A stretch of 64,000 bases of DNA from contig NZ_CP151792.1 of assembly GCF_038446525.1 (NCBI RefSeq), forward strand, positions 1,364,001-1,428,000, written 5' to 3'. This stretch comes from Methanolobus sp. ZRKC5 (lineage in GTDB: Archaea; Halobacteriota; Methanosarcinia; Methanosarcinales; Methanosarcinaceae). Below the pieces are notes generated by a model. It had not been told where the DNA came from and ran no database searches. It saw only the letters and a list, made by a program, of their open reading frames with translations. Below, piece by piece: positions 50,201-58,560 of this stretch (positions are counted from its first letter, which is position 1; each line of letters begins with the position of its first letter). The position numbers and the translations under genes were made by a program.

Positions 50201-51480
50201 TTTGGAATATCATACTCCAGCATTGCAACACCACCTTCTGTAGCTACTGTTTCCTCGTCCCTGGTGATATCGTATGAGTCGTCCCTGATACGGGATTCCA
50301 CTGTCACCTCAGCATCTACCGAATTGCCTCCCGGATCTTTTGTGACCAGAAGCACTTGCAATGGCATTCCCGGTTTTATGGAACTTGATTCAGGTATAAG
50401 CTGGATAACAAGTGGCGACTCGGATATCGTAAGCAACTTGTTGGTAGTCTCACTGTGATTTCCAGTGTCGGTAACTGTCACATTGAGCATAAGACTTGCC
50501 TGTCCCCCTGCACCATATGTTCCGGCTGCATATTCTACAGCAGGAAGTTCGAACTCAACAGTTCCTTCTTCAAGTGTTCCGGAAAAGGTTGCGTACTGCT
50601 CCCATTCACCCACGTAGCGTGAAGCTTCCACAAGCACATCACCCTCAACTTCCTTGCCAAAGAAGTAGTTACCTGAAACCGTACCTGTTATCTCATCAGA
50701 TACAAGGAACCATTCCTGCGCTGTTTCCAGCGAGACATCGAATTTCGGAAGCACGTATTTGTCCACCTGAATATCCACATTGGAAGAGGAATCACCTGCT
50801 GTTGCGATTATCTTCCATGTGCCCAGGTTCAGTTCGGATGCAAGCGGCAGATCGAATGAAGCTACACCATATTCGTTGGAACTTAGTTCTTCCTTGAAAA
50901 CTTTGATGCTTTTAGCATCTGTTATCTCTATGGTGATGTCCTCTCCCACAGGAATCAGATTGTTGTTAAGGGAGAGTATTCTACCATGTATCGTCTGCCC
51001 TGGTTTGTAGATCGGCTTATCTGTTTCAATGAACAGTGGATTGTTTTTCACCACTTCCACAGTTGCCTTGAACTCAGTATCAAATCCTGATGGCTTTGCA
51101 GTGAGCACATAACTACCCCCTTCAACATCAGGCACTTCAAAGGAAGCCACAACATTTCCTGAATCAGAAGTTGATGCTGCAAGAAGAGTTATCTCATTGT
51201 TATCCTCATCCGTGAGAGTATATTCCACGCAGCGAGTCACCGGTTGGTTATCCGAGAAAGCCGCCATGGTCACCGAACTCTCCCCGCCTGAGAAAAGCAT
51301 TTTTGGTGCAAGTATCAAAAACTCATCACCTGATGAAGCTAACTGGTCACTACATGGACCTGCTATGCTGGAAGAAAAACCGGAACCCCCCGTATCACTT
51401 CCAATACACCCTGAAATCAAAACTGCAAACAACGATACTAAAGCTATGAATGAAACTGTATTTTTTCCTGTGAAGTTCAC
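47245..51480 (-). CDS. Thioester alpha-2-macroglobulin-like lipoprotein
   Basis: About 1411 residues. GTG 51480 is chosen because GGGAGTGG lies just upstream; it gives a clean lipoprotein signal (SFIALVSLFAVLISGC). MG-type beta domains fill the first half (KPIYKPGQTIHGRILSLN), then a low-complexity Met/Glu/Ala-rich stretch placed like a bait region, and a thioester GCGEQNM near residue 925 followed by an alpha-alpha barrel domain and a C-terminal receptor-like domain. Family members trap proteases. The bacterial partner PBP1C is not present. Confidence 0.85.
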   Translation of the reverse strand: MNFTGKNTVSFIALVSLFAVLISGCIGSDTGGSGFSSSIAGPCSDQLASSGDEFLILAPKMLFSGGESSVTMAAFSDNQPVTRCVEYTLTDEDNNEITLLAASTSDSGNVVASFEVPDVEGGSYVLTAKPSGFDTEFKATVEVVKNNPLFIETDKPIYKPGQTIHGRILSLNNNLIPVGEDITIEITDAKSIKVFKEELSSNEYGVASFDLPLASELNLGTWKIIATAGDSSSNVDIQVDKYVLPKFDVSLETAQEWFLVSDEITGTVSGNYFFGKEVEGDVLVEASRYVGEWEQYATFSGTLEEGTVEFELPAVEYAAGTYGAGGQASLMLNVTVTDTGNHSETTNKLLTISESPLVIQLIPESSSIKPGMPLQVLLVTKDPGGNSVDAEVTVESRIRDDSYDITRDEETVATEGGVAMLEYDIPNNTNHLFIDAYADDAGASESLNAAYSPSASFIHITQTSEGVPEVGDTISLRVYSTNPGTVFYDVFANGRTVYSATSDEPDISIPVTPQMSPQAKVVAYMINPNSEVSVDVLPFDVEFSTQVDLSSSFDTESAEPGDNVTVDFDAGSKSMIGFSIVDESVYALSEGRLNLKQVFDELEKHFMEPMAESHPSWYMEGAYDTLENAGMVVMSSPGIEVPHSELDEVRFDNAKFAGFGMEVDAAMDDMVMEEEVVEAPMMEAIPTEEAADEDMAEGGELAEVQRVRQFFPETWLWMPELLTDDAGLASLDLTAPDSITTWRLHAVSSGPEGIGISESSMAVFQDFFVDPDLPYSVTRGEEFPVQVQVYNYLDTEQDVKLTLSGADWFDIIGDDVEEVTVDANGVGYASFTISPTEVGKHIVEITGQTTKRADAVRKDMIVEAEGATRELVNNGVLSNGSVGLDTSLPEGIVPDSEKVLVSFTPSIVAQSISGVDDLLGMPYGCGEQNMMLFSTDVEVLRYLKATGQDNPEVRAKAEMYIITGYQRELTYRHSDGSFSAFGESDESGSLWLTSFVLSQFSGARDVTTIDENILSEAADWIESHQQEDGSWEQVGFVIHQDMMGGLSGTYALTAYTTLALNEYGSASPVVMANAQKYLEDNLGSQDDPYALAIGTLVLQKLNSSFADEALNDLLAIAKQDDDGTYWGYGDGAVPLPYEHGDYSYMAPSSKNVETTAYATLAMIEAKNPTAISSLKWISAQRNSNGGFSSTQDTVMAFRALMSAAASAGRDIDATVHVIADGTEIKSVEVNQQNFDVVQIIEIPEGTSELELEMEGTGDLNYQLVRRFNIILPDVVEQNEIELDVQYDSTDVAVNDIVTVNARVKYNGIRGIGGSITSSGMMIVDLAVPTGFSPVSSSLEALKEENLITRYEIAGRKVILYIDDMQSGEELTLSMQVKALFPVKAIVSESKAYSYYNPEVVAEAKGMDVTVV

Positions 51481-51630
51481 TTTTAACCACTCCCAATTTG
51501 TGAAATAATTAGTTCTTATAACAGATTTGGGAATAGAACTGTATATACTTTGCTTAAACTTCAAAGATGTTCGAAGTTATGAGAGGCGAAGCAATTAGAT
51601 TATGAAATCAAGGATTAATGAAGAAAAAAG

Positions 51631-51824
51631 GTAACTATTCAGCCTGGCACGATTTGCCTATTGGTACTGATTTCATCGAAATAGAGATGTCTGCTCACTA
51701 ACAATCTAACAATCAAAAAAGCAATCAATAGCAACAATCAAAATAAATGATCCTAATGAAATTTACGTTTCAACTTTTTGTCAAGATTGTTATTGATAGC
51801 GTTTTTATCAGGCTGAATAGTTAC
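51631..51824 (-). mobile_element. 194-bp MITE copy 3
   Basis: Same element as copies 1 and 2 but inverted. Target duplication GAAAAAAG is on both sides (51623-51630 and 51825-51832). It fills most of the gene-free stretch 51481-51855 between the macroglobulin gene promoter region and wrbA. Confidence 0.95.
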
Positions 51825-51855
51825 GAAAAAAGATATTGTGGGCTTTGAGATTATG

Positions 51856-52473
51856 TCACTCCCCAACCAACCTCTTCGTAATCTCCGCTACATGCCTGCC
51901 CTGAAACCTTGCAATTCCAAGCTCATTCTCACTAGGCTGCCTTGTATTAGCACCGCCACCAGCTATTGTTGAAGCACCGTATGGACTGCCACCTGTAATC
52001 TCCTCAAGGGTAGACTGTCTTGTTTCTGAATACGGAACACCTACTATTACCATACCATGATGCAGCAGGGTTGCGTGGAAACTCAGTATGGTCGATTCCT
52101 GCCCGCCATGCTGAGTACTGCTTGATGTGAAAACACTACCAACTTTGCCGATGAGTTCACCCTTTGACCAGATGCCTCCTGTCCTGTCAAGAAAAGCACG
52201 CATCTGTGCAGCCATCATTCCGAATCTTGTGGGTGTGCCGAATATGATTGCATCTGCTTCGGTGAGATTCTCGATGCTGGCAACAGGAATGTGCTCAAAC
52301 CTCTTTTTTGATTCTGTTGCTCCCATTTTTTCAAGGATCTCAGGAGTGAAAGTTTCCTGGATCTGGTATAAGCCTACATCTGTACCTTCCACTTCCCTCG
52401 CACCTTCAACCACTGCTTCAGCCATCTTGTAGTTGTGACCGTACAAACTGTAAAAAATAACATTTATTTTCAT
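51856..52473 (-). CDS. wrbA: WrbA-type NAD(P)H:quinone oxidoreductase
   Basis: 205 residues from ATG 52473, which has GGTGGGG upstream; the in-frame GTG at 52482 is part of that site. The flavodoxin-like fold shows [20 protein letters not shown] (FMN phosphate loop), [20 protein letters not shown] and [16 protein letters not shown]. It reduces quinones or related compounds with two electrons and guards against oxidative stress. Confidence 0.9.
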   Translation of the reverse strand: MKINVIFYSLYGHNYKMAEAVVEGAREVEGTDVGLYQIQETFTPEILEKMGATESKKRFEHIPVASIENLTEADAIIFGTPTRFGMMAAQMRAFLDRTGGIWSKGELIGKVGSVFTSSSTQHGGQESTILSFHATLLHHGMVIVGVPYSETRQSTLEEITGGSPYGASTIAGGGANTRQPSENELGIARFQGRHVAEITKRLVGE

Positions 52474-52657
52474 AATCCCCACCTGTTTGAATGTCTATGA
52501 TTCTAAAACTAACTCCCTGTTATATGGGGAAACTACAGGATAAATAATTTGCCAGTTGTCCGGGTGAAACATGATTTTAAATACGTGGTGTTAGATATAA
52601 CTAACATAATAAGATAAACATCTAATATAATGTTAGAATTAAATATGGAGTGATTAT

Positions 52658-53053
52658 ATGGAAAAACTGGAAAAGTATACCAAGATAAGTTATACACTGG
52701 CCTTTGTACTCATCATGGCAGGAATCATACTGGTTGCAATGTTTGCAGATTATCAGCAGAGCGGTATCAGCCTGATAAATATCGGAGCTATCATCCTCTT
52801 TGTCACGTTCATCAGAGCAAAACGATATCGCAATGGACCTGTGAAAGATGAAAGAACGATCAGGATAGGAGCTTATGGACTATCGTACTCCTGGCTAATC
52901 ACATTCATTTTAATAGCTCTGCTTTTCTGGGTTGAGGAATTTGGGATAGCCCAAATGACGGTCAAACAAATACTGGCAATCCTCATGTTCACAATGATCG
53001 TCACCGCAAAAGGTATCCAATGGTATCTTTTCAGGAAAGGGGATATTGAATAA
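52658..53053 (+). CDS. DUF2178-type membrane protein
   Basis: 131 residues with about four membrane helices (LAFVLIMAGIILVAMFA, LINIGAIILFVTFIRA, and two near the C-terminus) around a conserved KDERTIRIGAYGLSYSW loop. It directly precedes a small HTH gene, a pairing typical of this archaeal family. Function unknown; the pair may be a self-regulated unit. Confidence 0.78.
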   Translation: MEKLEKYTKISYTLAFVLIMAGIILVAMFADYQQSGISLINIGAIILFVTFIRAKRYRNGPVKDERTIRIGAYGLSYSWLITFILIALLFWVEEFGIAQMTVKQILAILMFTMIVTAKGIQWYLFRKGDIE

Positions 53054-53077
53054 ATAACATTATTCAGGGATGATTTT

Positions 53078-53284
53078 ATGAAAACAAGGATCAAGGAACT
53101 CAGAGCCAGATATGACCTGACCCAGGAGGACCTTGCTAACAAAGTTGGTGTCAGGCGCGAAACCATTGGTTTTCTGGAAAAGGGGAAATATAATCCCTCA
53201 CTAAAACTTGCATATAAAGTTTCAAACGCCCTTGAAACAACAATTGATGAACTATTCATCTTTGATGAATCGGATCTTGAGTGA
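53078..53284 (+). CDS. Small Cro/CI-type HTH regulator
   Basis: 68 residues that are almost all helix-turn-helix ([20 protein letters not shown] and [16 protein letters not shown]). It begins 24 nt after the DUF2178 membrane protein gene and probably regulates that pair. Only this DNA-binding domain is present. Confidence 0.88.
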   Translation: MKTRIKELRARYDLTQEDLANKVGVRRETIGFLEKGKYNPSLKLAYKVSNALETTIDELFIFDESDLE

Positions 53285-53297
53285 GCGGGAGACAATT

Positions 53298-53843
53298 ATG
53301 GAAACAAAAACAAAAGTGTGGCTTGCAGAAGATGGGAAACCTATCATTGGTGCAGGCAAGGTTGCACTTCTCAAAGCCATAGATGAAGAAAAGTCACTTC
53401 GAAAAGCCTGTGCGAAGATGGAAATATCCTACAAACACGCCTGGAATGTGTTGAATAAGATCAATGAAAGGCTTGGAAAAGATGTGGTTACCACCGTAAG
53501 AGGAGGAAAGGATCAGGGGACCTTTCTCACAGATGAAGGCCGCAGGCTCATCAGTGAATATGAAATGAACAGGAAGTTCATTAACAACACAATGGAAGAT
53601 GAAGGCTCCTGGGAGAACATAGGATTCACCATATCTGCACGCAACAAAATTCCTGGAAAGGTAACAGGCATAGAGAAAGAAGGGCTTGTCTCAAAGGTTA
53701 AGATCGAGATCGATCCATCAGCACTTACATCCATCATCACTTCCGAAGCAGTGGAGAGACTTGCCATCAAAGAAGGAGACAGGGTATTTGCAATAATCAA
53801 GTCAACTGAAGTCCTTATAGGTAAAGAGATAAAGAAGGACTAA
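53298..53843 (+). CDS. modE: ModE-type molybdate-responsive regulator
   Basis: 181 residues from ATG 53298, with GGGAGA upstream. The N-terminal LysR-like winged helix (VALLKAIDEEKSLRKACAKM then SYKHAWNVLNKINE) is followed by one C-terminal MOP/TOBE domain (NKIPGKVTGIEKEGLVSKVK), the usual ModE arrangement with one MOP unit instead of two. It probably controls molybdate or tungstate genes, none of which are adjacent. Confidence 0.82.
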   Translation: METKTKVWLAEDGKPIIGAGKVALLKAIDEEKSLRKACAKMEISYKHAWNVLNKINERLGKDVVTTVRGGKDQGTFLTDEGRRLISEYEMNRKFINNTMEDEGSWENIGFTISARNKIPGKVTGIEKEGLVSKVKIEIDPSALTSIITSEAVERLAIKEGDRVFAIIKSTEVLIGKEIKKD

Positions 53844-53964
53844 AAATAGTTTATTTTACGAATATGCCACTCAAAACCCGTATATACTTTTGCGGTTCAG
53901 ATAAGAGTAGTAAATTATAGTTATTAACCAAACTATTAATACTAATTGAGTATAACAATACTGT

Positions 53965-55188
53965 ATGGCTAAACCCGAACAAATTCCGATAAAGCATCAT
54001 CTTTCATCAGAAGAATTGCTTAAACATATGTAACTATTCAGCCTGGCACGATTTGCCTATTGGTACTGATTTCATCGAAATAGAGATGTCTGCTCACTAA
54101 CAATCTAACAATCAAAAAAGCAATCAATAGCAACAATCAAAATAAATGATCCTAATGAAATTTACGTTTCAACTTTTTGTCAAGATTGTTATTGATAGCG
54201 TTTTTATCAGGCTGAATAGTTACAAACATATTAAGTCATTAGAGAAAGACACACGAGTTCTACAACGTTTATATTTTGTTAAACATCGTTATGAAGGAGC
54301 TTCTGTTAATGAAGCAGCTAAACTTGTAGGGATATCAAAACCCGTTGCATATCAATGGCAAGAGCGGTGGAATCAAGACGGATATGAAGGATTAAAGCCT
54401 AGGTTTTCAGGAGGATGTCCTTCCAAACTCACTGATGATCAAAAAGAAAAACTAAGGGACATGTTACATGAAAGAGATGATTGGTCTACAAAAGAAGTTC
54501 AGGAACTCATTTATAATGAATTTAAGGTTCAATACACCATTAAGCAAATACTAGTGATCTTGAAGAAGTTTGGCATGCATCATGCCAAACCATATGCGCA
54601 TGATTATCGAAGACCACAAAATGCAGAAGATTGTTTAAAAAAAACTTACCGTTAATCGATGATGATTGCGTTATCGGATTTCTTGATGAATCATCTCCCC
54701 AAACAACATCAAATACGGTTCGTTTATGGTCTTTCAATAAACCTGCCATCTTCAAAAACACAACCAGGATAAAAGCAAACTCCTTCGGTTTTTATGCATT
54801 GAATGGTAATTCTGTTATTGATTTCAAAGAACATTCAACCAAGGAGGATGTATGTTCGTTTTTATCAGCTGTTAAAAACAATAACATGGGAGAGAGAATC
54901 GTAATTATTCTCGACAATTTTAGATCACATCGAGCAAAATATACAGTGGAATTTGCACAGGCAAATGATATTGAATTGGTCTATTTACCTCCATATTCAC
55001 CCGACTTGAATCCAATCGAATTCATCTGGAAAAGTGTCAAAAGAATTATTTCTCGCAATTTTGTGAAAGATCTTGATCATATGAAAAATCTGATTGCTGA
55101 GGCGTTTATTGATTGTTCATCAAAGATTAGCTTCGCAAGAAAATGGATTGAGACATTTCTGGATGATAAGTTAAAAATGTTAAGTTAG
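53965..55188 (+). pseudogene. IS630 transposase, disrupted by MITE and split by a -1 frameshift
   Basis: ATG 53965 starts MAKPEQIPIKHHLSSEELLK, which ends at TAA when the MITE begins. Removing 202 bp (MITE plus one 8-bp duplicate) restores the frame. The HTH part (ASVNEAAKLVGISKPVAYQW) runs to TAA 54653-54655. The DDE part (IDDDCVIGFLDESSPQ, IVIILDNFRSHRAKY, YLPPYSPDLNPIEFIWKSVK) is in the -1 frame. The switch falls at TTTAAAAAAAAC, near 54634-54645, a plausible programmed slippery site. The copy is likely inactive because of the MITE. Confidence 0.88.
54030..54223 (-). mobile_element. 194-bp MITE copy 4 inside IS630 transposase
   Basis: Same orientation as copy 3. Target duplication AAACATAT is on both sides (54022-54029 and 54224-54231). 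The host site is the transposase N-terminal region. An ATG inside the MITE (54146) reads through into the transposase frame, giving a new fused N-terminus. Confidence 0.95.
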
Positions 55189-55234
55189 TAACTATAATTA
55201 AATCCAATATACATAATTTCAAGATGGAATTATT

Positions 55235-55447
55235 ATGCCGGAAAAAGAAGATTTCTCATGGGATAACAGTAAAATTAAAAACGGCAACACTCTTGGAAAA
55301 ATAATCAGTATACCTGCTCAGGAAAATACTAACATTGGAATGCCTGAAAAAGTACAGTCAACTTTTGAAGATAAGAAGGAAATAGTTATCGATGAGTTCA
55401 AAGAGAAAATGGCAGAAATTCTCTCAAGAGAACTACATAAGAAATAA
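55235..55447 (+). CDS. Small hypothetical protein
   Basis: 70 residues, charged (EDFSWDNSKIKNGN, then DEFKEKMAEILSRELHKK). No domain is recognised. It lies just after the IS630 right end and overlaps the end of the convergent permease gene by 15 bp, so it may be an isolated or decaying gene. Confidence 0.45.
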   Translation: MPEKEDFSWDNSKIKNGNTLGKIISIPAQENTNIGMPEKVQSTFEDKKEIVIDEFKEKMAEILSRELHKK

Positions 55448-56560
55448 TATGATATATCCTTTGTTTGACTTCCTTTGTTTGTATACACCATGAAGTATGA
55501 AAGGTATCAACAATAGTGCAAACATTGTTTTAATCCCGGGAGCCAGTACATCGCTTGCGCTGCCAACAATTGAACTTAGCTCAATACCCATTTTTAAATA
55601 AATGACATCAAGGAGAAGCCCAAATGCCAGTGAGCACAATGCTATCATTCCAAGATAAATAGTTGCACTTCTTTTACCGAGGAATTTTGCCACCATTGTG
55701 ATAGTTGCTGCATTTGTAGCAGGTCCGGCAAGCAGGAACACAAAAGCAGTCCCCGGGCTCATGCCTTTTGAAACCAGAGCAGCAGCAAGTGGTGTTGAAG
55801 CCGTTGCACAGATGTAGAGTGGAATGCCTACAACCAAGACGATGAGCATGGAGAAAATACCCCCTCCCAGATAACCACCCACCAGTTCCTCAGGAATCAC
55901 ATAGGATATGATCCCTGCAAACAGGATACCTACCATTAACCATCCGGAAATATCCCCAAGAAGTTCAACGAAAGAGTATCTGAAAGCTTCCTGCAACTTG
56001 CGAAAAGTTGAAGCATCTTCATCCAGGACTACGTCTGTGCCACATGAACACGATGAATCACTGCAGGCTGCCATTGGCTGCATCATCAGAATATTTTTCT
56101 TATGAGCGGATTCTTCCTTTGTTTCACCCATTATATTTTCTGCAATTCCAGTAAGTAACGCAGTGGTCATACTGGCAATTGGACGGAAAACCGTCATTAT
56201 GGGATCAAGCAATGCATATGTGATAGCTATGGAATCCACTCCGGTTTCAGGGGTGGATATTAAAAAAGAAAGAGTTGCACCTTTGGTAGCACCTCTGTTC
56301 TTCAATGATAGTGCAGTCGGAACCACGCCACATGAACATAGTGGTAGTGGAATACCAAGCAGTGAGGCATTTAGAGCAGACCTGAATTTTCCTGCCGACT
56401 TACCAAGATACTTCAGTATTTTTTCATCCGGAACGAGTGCGTGCAAAAGACCTGCAACTGCAAATCCCAGAAAAAGATATGGTGCCGCTTCCTCAAACAG
56501 ACCCCATGACTCTATTGCCACTCCAGTGATGATCGTTAGAAGAGATTCAAACATCGTCAT
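55433..56560 (-). CDS. SO_0444/DUF318-type metal-efflux permease
   Basis: About 375 residues from ATG 56560, whose A is the last base of the ArsR stop (TAATG). About ten membrane helices with the family motif LPLCSCGVVPTALSLKNRGA and AGPATNAATITMVA. A Cys/Asp-rich cytoplasmic stretch (CSDSSCSCGTD) may bind metal. Related proteins are proposed Cu/Zn exporters. Its coupling to a zinc-type ArsR regulator supports a metal-export role. Confidence 0.78.
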   Translation of the reverse strand: MTMFESLLTIITGVAIESWGLFEEAAPYLFLGFAVAGLLHALVPDEKILKYLGKSAGKFRSALNASLLGIPLPLCSCGVVPTALSLKNRGATKGATLSFLISTPETGVDSIAITYALLDPIMTVFRPIASMTTALLTGIAENIMGETKEESAHKKNILMMQPMAACSDSSCSCGTDVVLDEDASTFRKLQEAFRYSFVELLGDISGWLMVGILFAGIISYVIPEELVGGYLGGGIFSMLIVLVVGIPLYICATASTPLAAALVSKGMSPGTAFVFLLAGPATNAATITMVAKFLGKRSATIYLGMIALCSLAFGLLLDVIYLKMGIELSSIVGSASDVLAPGIKTMFALLLIPFILHGVYKQRKSNKGYIILFLM

Positions 56561-56916
56561 TATTTTGGTTCCTCCACGTGTTCTCTGCACATAGACATGA
56601 ATAGTTCAACATGCTCGTCTGCCAGATAATAAACTTTGAACCTGCCTTCTTTTTTTACTCTTACAAGGTCAAGCTGCCGGAGAGTTCTCAGGCTATGAGA
56701 AATTGCCGACTGCGAAATTCCAAGTGCTTCCTCTATACCTTTAACGCACAGATCCCCCTGTAACAGAAGGAATAGTATCTTCAGGCGGGTGCTACATTGA
56801 AGGGCATTGAATATCTGGCACATGGAAGATATCGACTCTTCAGAGGGCAATTTTTTGACTTTTTTGTTGATAGATTGACCGTCTGCACAGATATGACCCA
56901 CACGTCCCATGAACAT
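56560..56916 (-). CDS. ArsR/SmtB-family zinc-type metalloregulator
   Basis: 118 residues with a winged helix (IEEALGISQSAISHSLRTLR). The C-terminal helix has DEHVELFMSMCREHVEE, which fits D-x-H-x10-H-x2-E, the alpha-5 site that binds Zn(II) or Co(II) in SmtB/CzrA. Only one cysteine is left at the alpha-3 site (DLCV). The start is 56916 or 56910; no ribosome site is seen for either. It is coupled to the permease by TAATG. Confidence 0.85.
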   Translation of the reverse strand: MFMGRVGHICADGQSINKKVKKLPSEESISSMCQIFNALQCSTRLKILFLLLQGDLCVKGIEEALGISQSAISHSLRTLRQLDLVRVKKEGRFKVYYLADEHVELFMSMCREHVEEPK

Positions 56917-56946
56917 ATGAGCATATATTCATATATTCATATATTA
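56915..56946. promoter_or_regulatory. Candidate ArsR operator (AT-rich inverted and tandem repeats)
   Basis: ATATGA (56915-56920) and TCATAT (56929-56934) form an inverted repeat with an 8-nt gap, like SmtB/CzrA-type operators. Next to it ATATATTC is repeated in tandem (56923-56930, 56931-56938, then ATATATTA). It overlaps the arsR start, so binding would block the message or promoter. Confidence 0.55.
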
Positions 56947-56960
56947 ATTTATTCCTGTGA

Positions 56961-57734
56961 TCAGAGTACAATACAAAAAATGAAAATGATTGAATACAGA
57001 AAAAAGAAAAGATAATCAACTTTTTTAATCATCATCACATGGATAGACGTACGTCCTAAACTGCTGTAGCAACGGCTCTCCATTGCCAGTGCCACCTCTT
57101 CAACTCTGCGTACAGAAGAACTTACAAGTGGAACAGAAAGAGAAAATATAGCTTTTACAGGCGCTTTTTTGATATTCAATCCACGAGAAAACTGTGCTTC
57201 CTTCAGGCTTCTAAAGTTGTCATACAGCAACGGTACAAAATAGATAGACAGGGACATCATCATGGCAAGGTCATGGGAAGAAATACCGATGTACTTCAGT
57301 GGTAGCGGACGAAGAAGTCTTTCAATACCTGTTGTAATTCTTGATGGTGATGTGGTCGCTGTGAGTAAGGCCGCAAAAAGCAGCAAGAAAATAAACCGCA
57401 GTGTAATGATACTACCCAGCACCAGACCCTCATAACTTACCGATATCCATTTGAATCGATAAATTATGGTTCCTTCCGTAAAAAGCAGTTGGGTGATGAA
57501 AAGAATTGCAAAAAAGAATAGCATAGGACGTACTGAGCGCACAAAGTGTATTGATGGCAGCTTGCAGGCAATAACCAGACTTAAAAAAACAAAAGCTATT
57601 AACACTATTTCTACAAACGATGAAGCTTCAAGAATACAGATACTTGCAAGCATAAGACCAATTATCTTTGTCCTCGGATCGAGCCTGTGAAGCAGGGAAC
57701 TACCGGGAACGAATGACAAAAACAGATTATTCAT
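56961..57734 (-). CDS. ecfT: ECF transporter transmembrane protein EcfT
   Basis: 257-residue membrane protein with about five helices and the coupling region NFRSLKEAQFSRGLNIKKAP and EEVALAMESRCYSS. It is the last gene of the bioY-ecfA1-ecfA2-ecfT operon and overlaps ecfA2 by 8 bp. It links the ATPases to the biotin-binding BioY. Confidence 0.88.
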   Translation of the reverse strand: MNNLFLSFVPGSSLLHRLDPRTKIIGLMLASICILEASSFVEIVLIAFVFLSLVIACKLPSIHFVRSVRPMLFFFAILFITQLLFTEGTIIYRFKWISVSYEGLVLGSIITLRFIFLLLFAALLTATTSPSRITTGIERLLRPLPLKYIGISSHDLAMMMSLSIYFVPLLYDNFRSLKEAQFSRGLNIKKAPVKAIFSLSVPLVSSSVRRVEEVALAMESRCYSSLGRTSIHVMMIKKVDYLFFFLYSIIFIFCIVL

Positions 57735-58560
57735 CCTGATTTACTCCCTTTTTCTCCAGTTCATTTCTTATCTCCCTAAAAGCATCATCCACTGAGAAAA
57801 TACTTTCACGGACATTGAAACCCATCAGATTAAGCTCTTTCATAAGGAGAGTTATCTCAGGCAAAGGGGATGAAACTGAGTTCAAGTACTCTTCCGGAGT
57901 ACCAGCGAAAGCTATTTTTCCATTTTTAAGAAGAATCACCTTCTCAGCAAACGGAAGAACTTCACACATCTGATGTGAAACGACAATTATGGAAATACCT
58001 GAACTATGAAGTTTTTTCAGTGTTAAAAGTAATGATGAACGGTTCTCCGGATCAAGGCCTGAAGTGGGCTCATCCAGAACCAGGTATTCTGGTTTCATGG
58101 CCATTACTCCGGCCAGTGCTACCAGACGCATCTGACCACCGCTTAGAGCAAAAGGCGAAAGACCGGAAATATCCATATCCAGACCAACCAGATCCAGGGC
58201 ATCACTTACCCGTTTATCCAGAGCCGAACCTTTTAATCCGAAATTAGAAGGTCCAAAAGAAACATCTTCAAAAACAGTCTTTCCAAAGAGTTGCTTTTGA
58301 GGATATTGCATCAACAGACCTGCTATTGAACGCACATCCTTACTTGTGGATTCTATTCCACTCACTGTTACCGAGCCGGACTGGGGTTTGAGAAGACCGT
58401 TAAAGTGCCTGATAAGAGTGGATTTGCCAGACCCTACTTCACCCGCTATAAGAACGAACTCACCTTTTTCGATAGATAAACTTACGTTGTCCAATGCCTG
58501 TTTTTCAAGTGATGTCCCGCTGTTATACCAGAAACTCACATCCCTTACATCAATTGACAT
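57727..58560 (-). CDS. ecfA2: ECF transporter ATPase EcfA2
   Basis: 277 residues. Walker A GEVGSGKST, signature FALSGGQMRLVALAG and Walker B YLVLDEPTSGLDPE are intact. It pairs with EcfA1. Its start overlaps the end of ecfA1 by 16 bp. Confidence 0.88.
   Translation of the reverse strand: MSIDVRDVSFWYNSGTSLEKQALDNVSLSIEKGEFVLIAGEVGSGKSTLIRHFNGLLKPQSGSVTVSGIESTSKDVRSIAGLLMQYPQKQLFGKTVFEDVSFGPSNFGLKGSALDKRVSDALDLVGLDMDISGLSPFALSGGQMRLVALAGVMAMKPEYLVLDEPTSGLDPENRSSLLLTLKKLHSSGISIIVVSHQMCEVLPFAEKVILLKNGKIAFAGTPEEYLNSVSSPLPEITLLMKELNLMGFNVRESIFSVDDAFREIRNELEKKGVNQDE

Larger units (their letters stand above)
53913..55199 (+). mobile_element. IS630-family insertion sequence, interrupted by a MITE
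   Basis: Imperfect terminal inverted repeats AATTATAGTTATTAAC at 53913-53928 and, inverted, GTTAGTAACTATAATT at 55184-55199 (about 15 of 16 match). Without the 194-bp MITE and its duplicated 8 bp the element is about 1085 bp, a normal IS630 size. The right repeat includes the transposase stop codon. The expected TA target duplication cannot be set exactly because the ends are AT-rich. Confidence 0.8.

Noticed and set aside
53078-53300. Start of the ModE gene at 53208 inside the HTH gene
   Set aside because: That frame reads through the HTH gene out of frame; GGGAGA and ATG 53298 with a typical ModE N-terminus give a better start.
54146-54655. A native transposase gene starting inside the MITE
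   Set aside because: The first 27 or so residues are translated MITE sequence. The native start is ATG 53965, and the frame is restored by excising the MITE.
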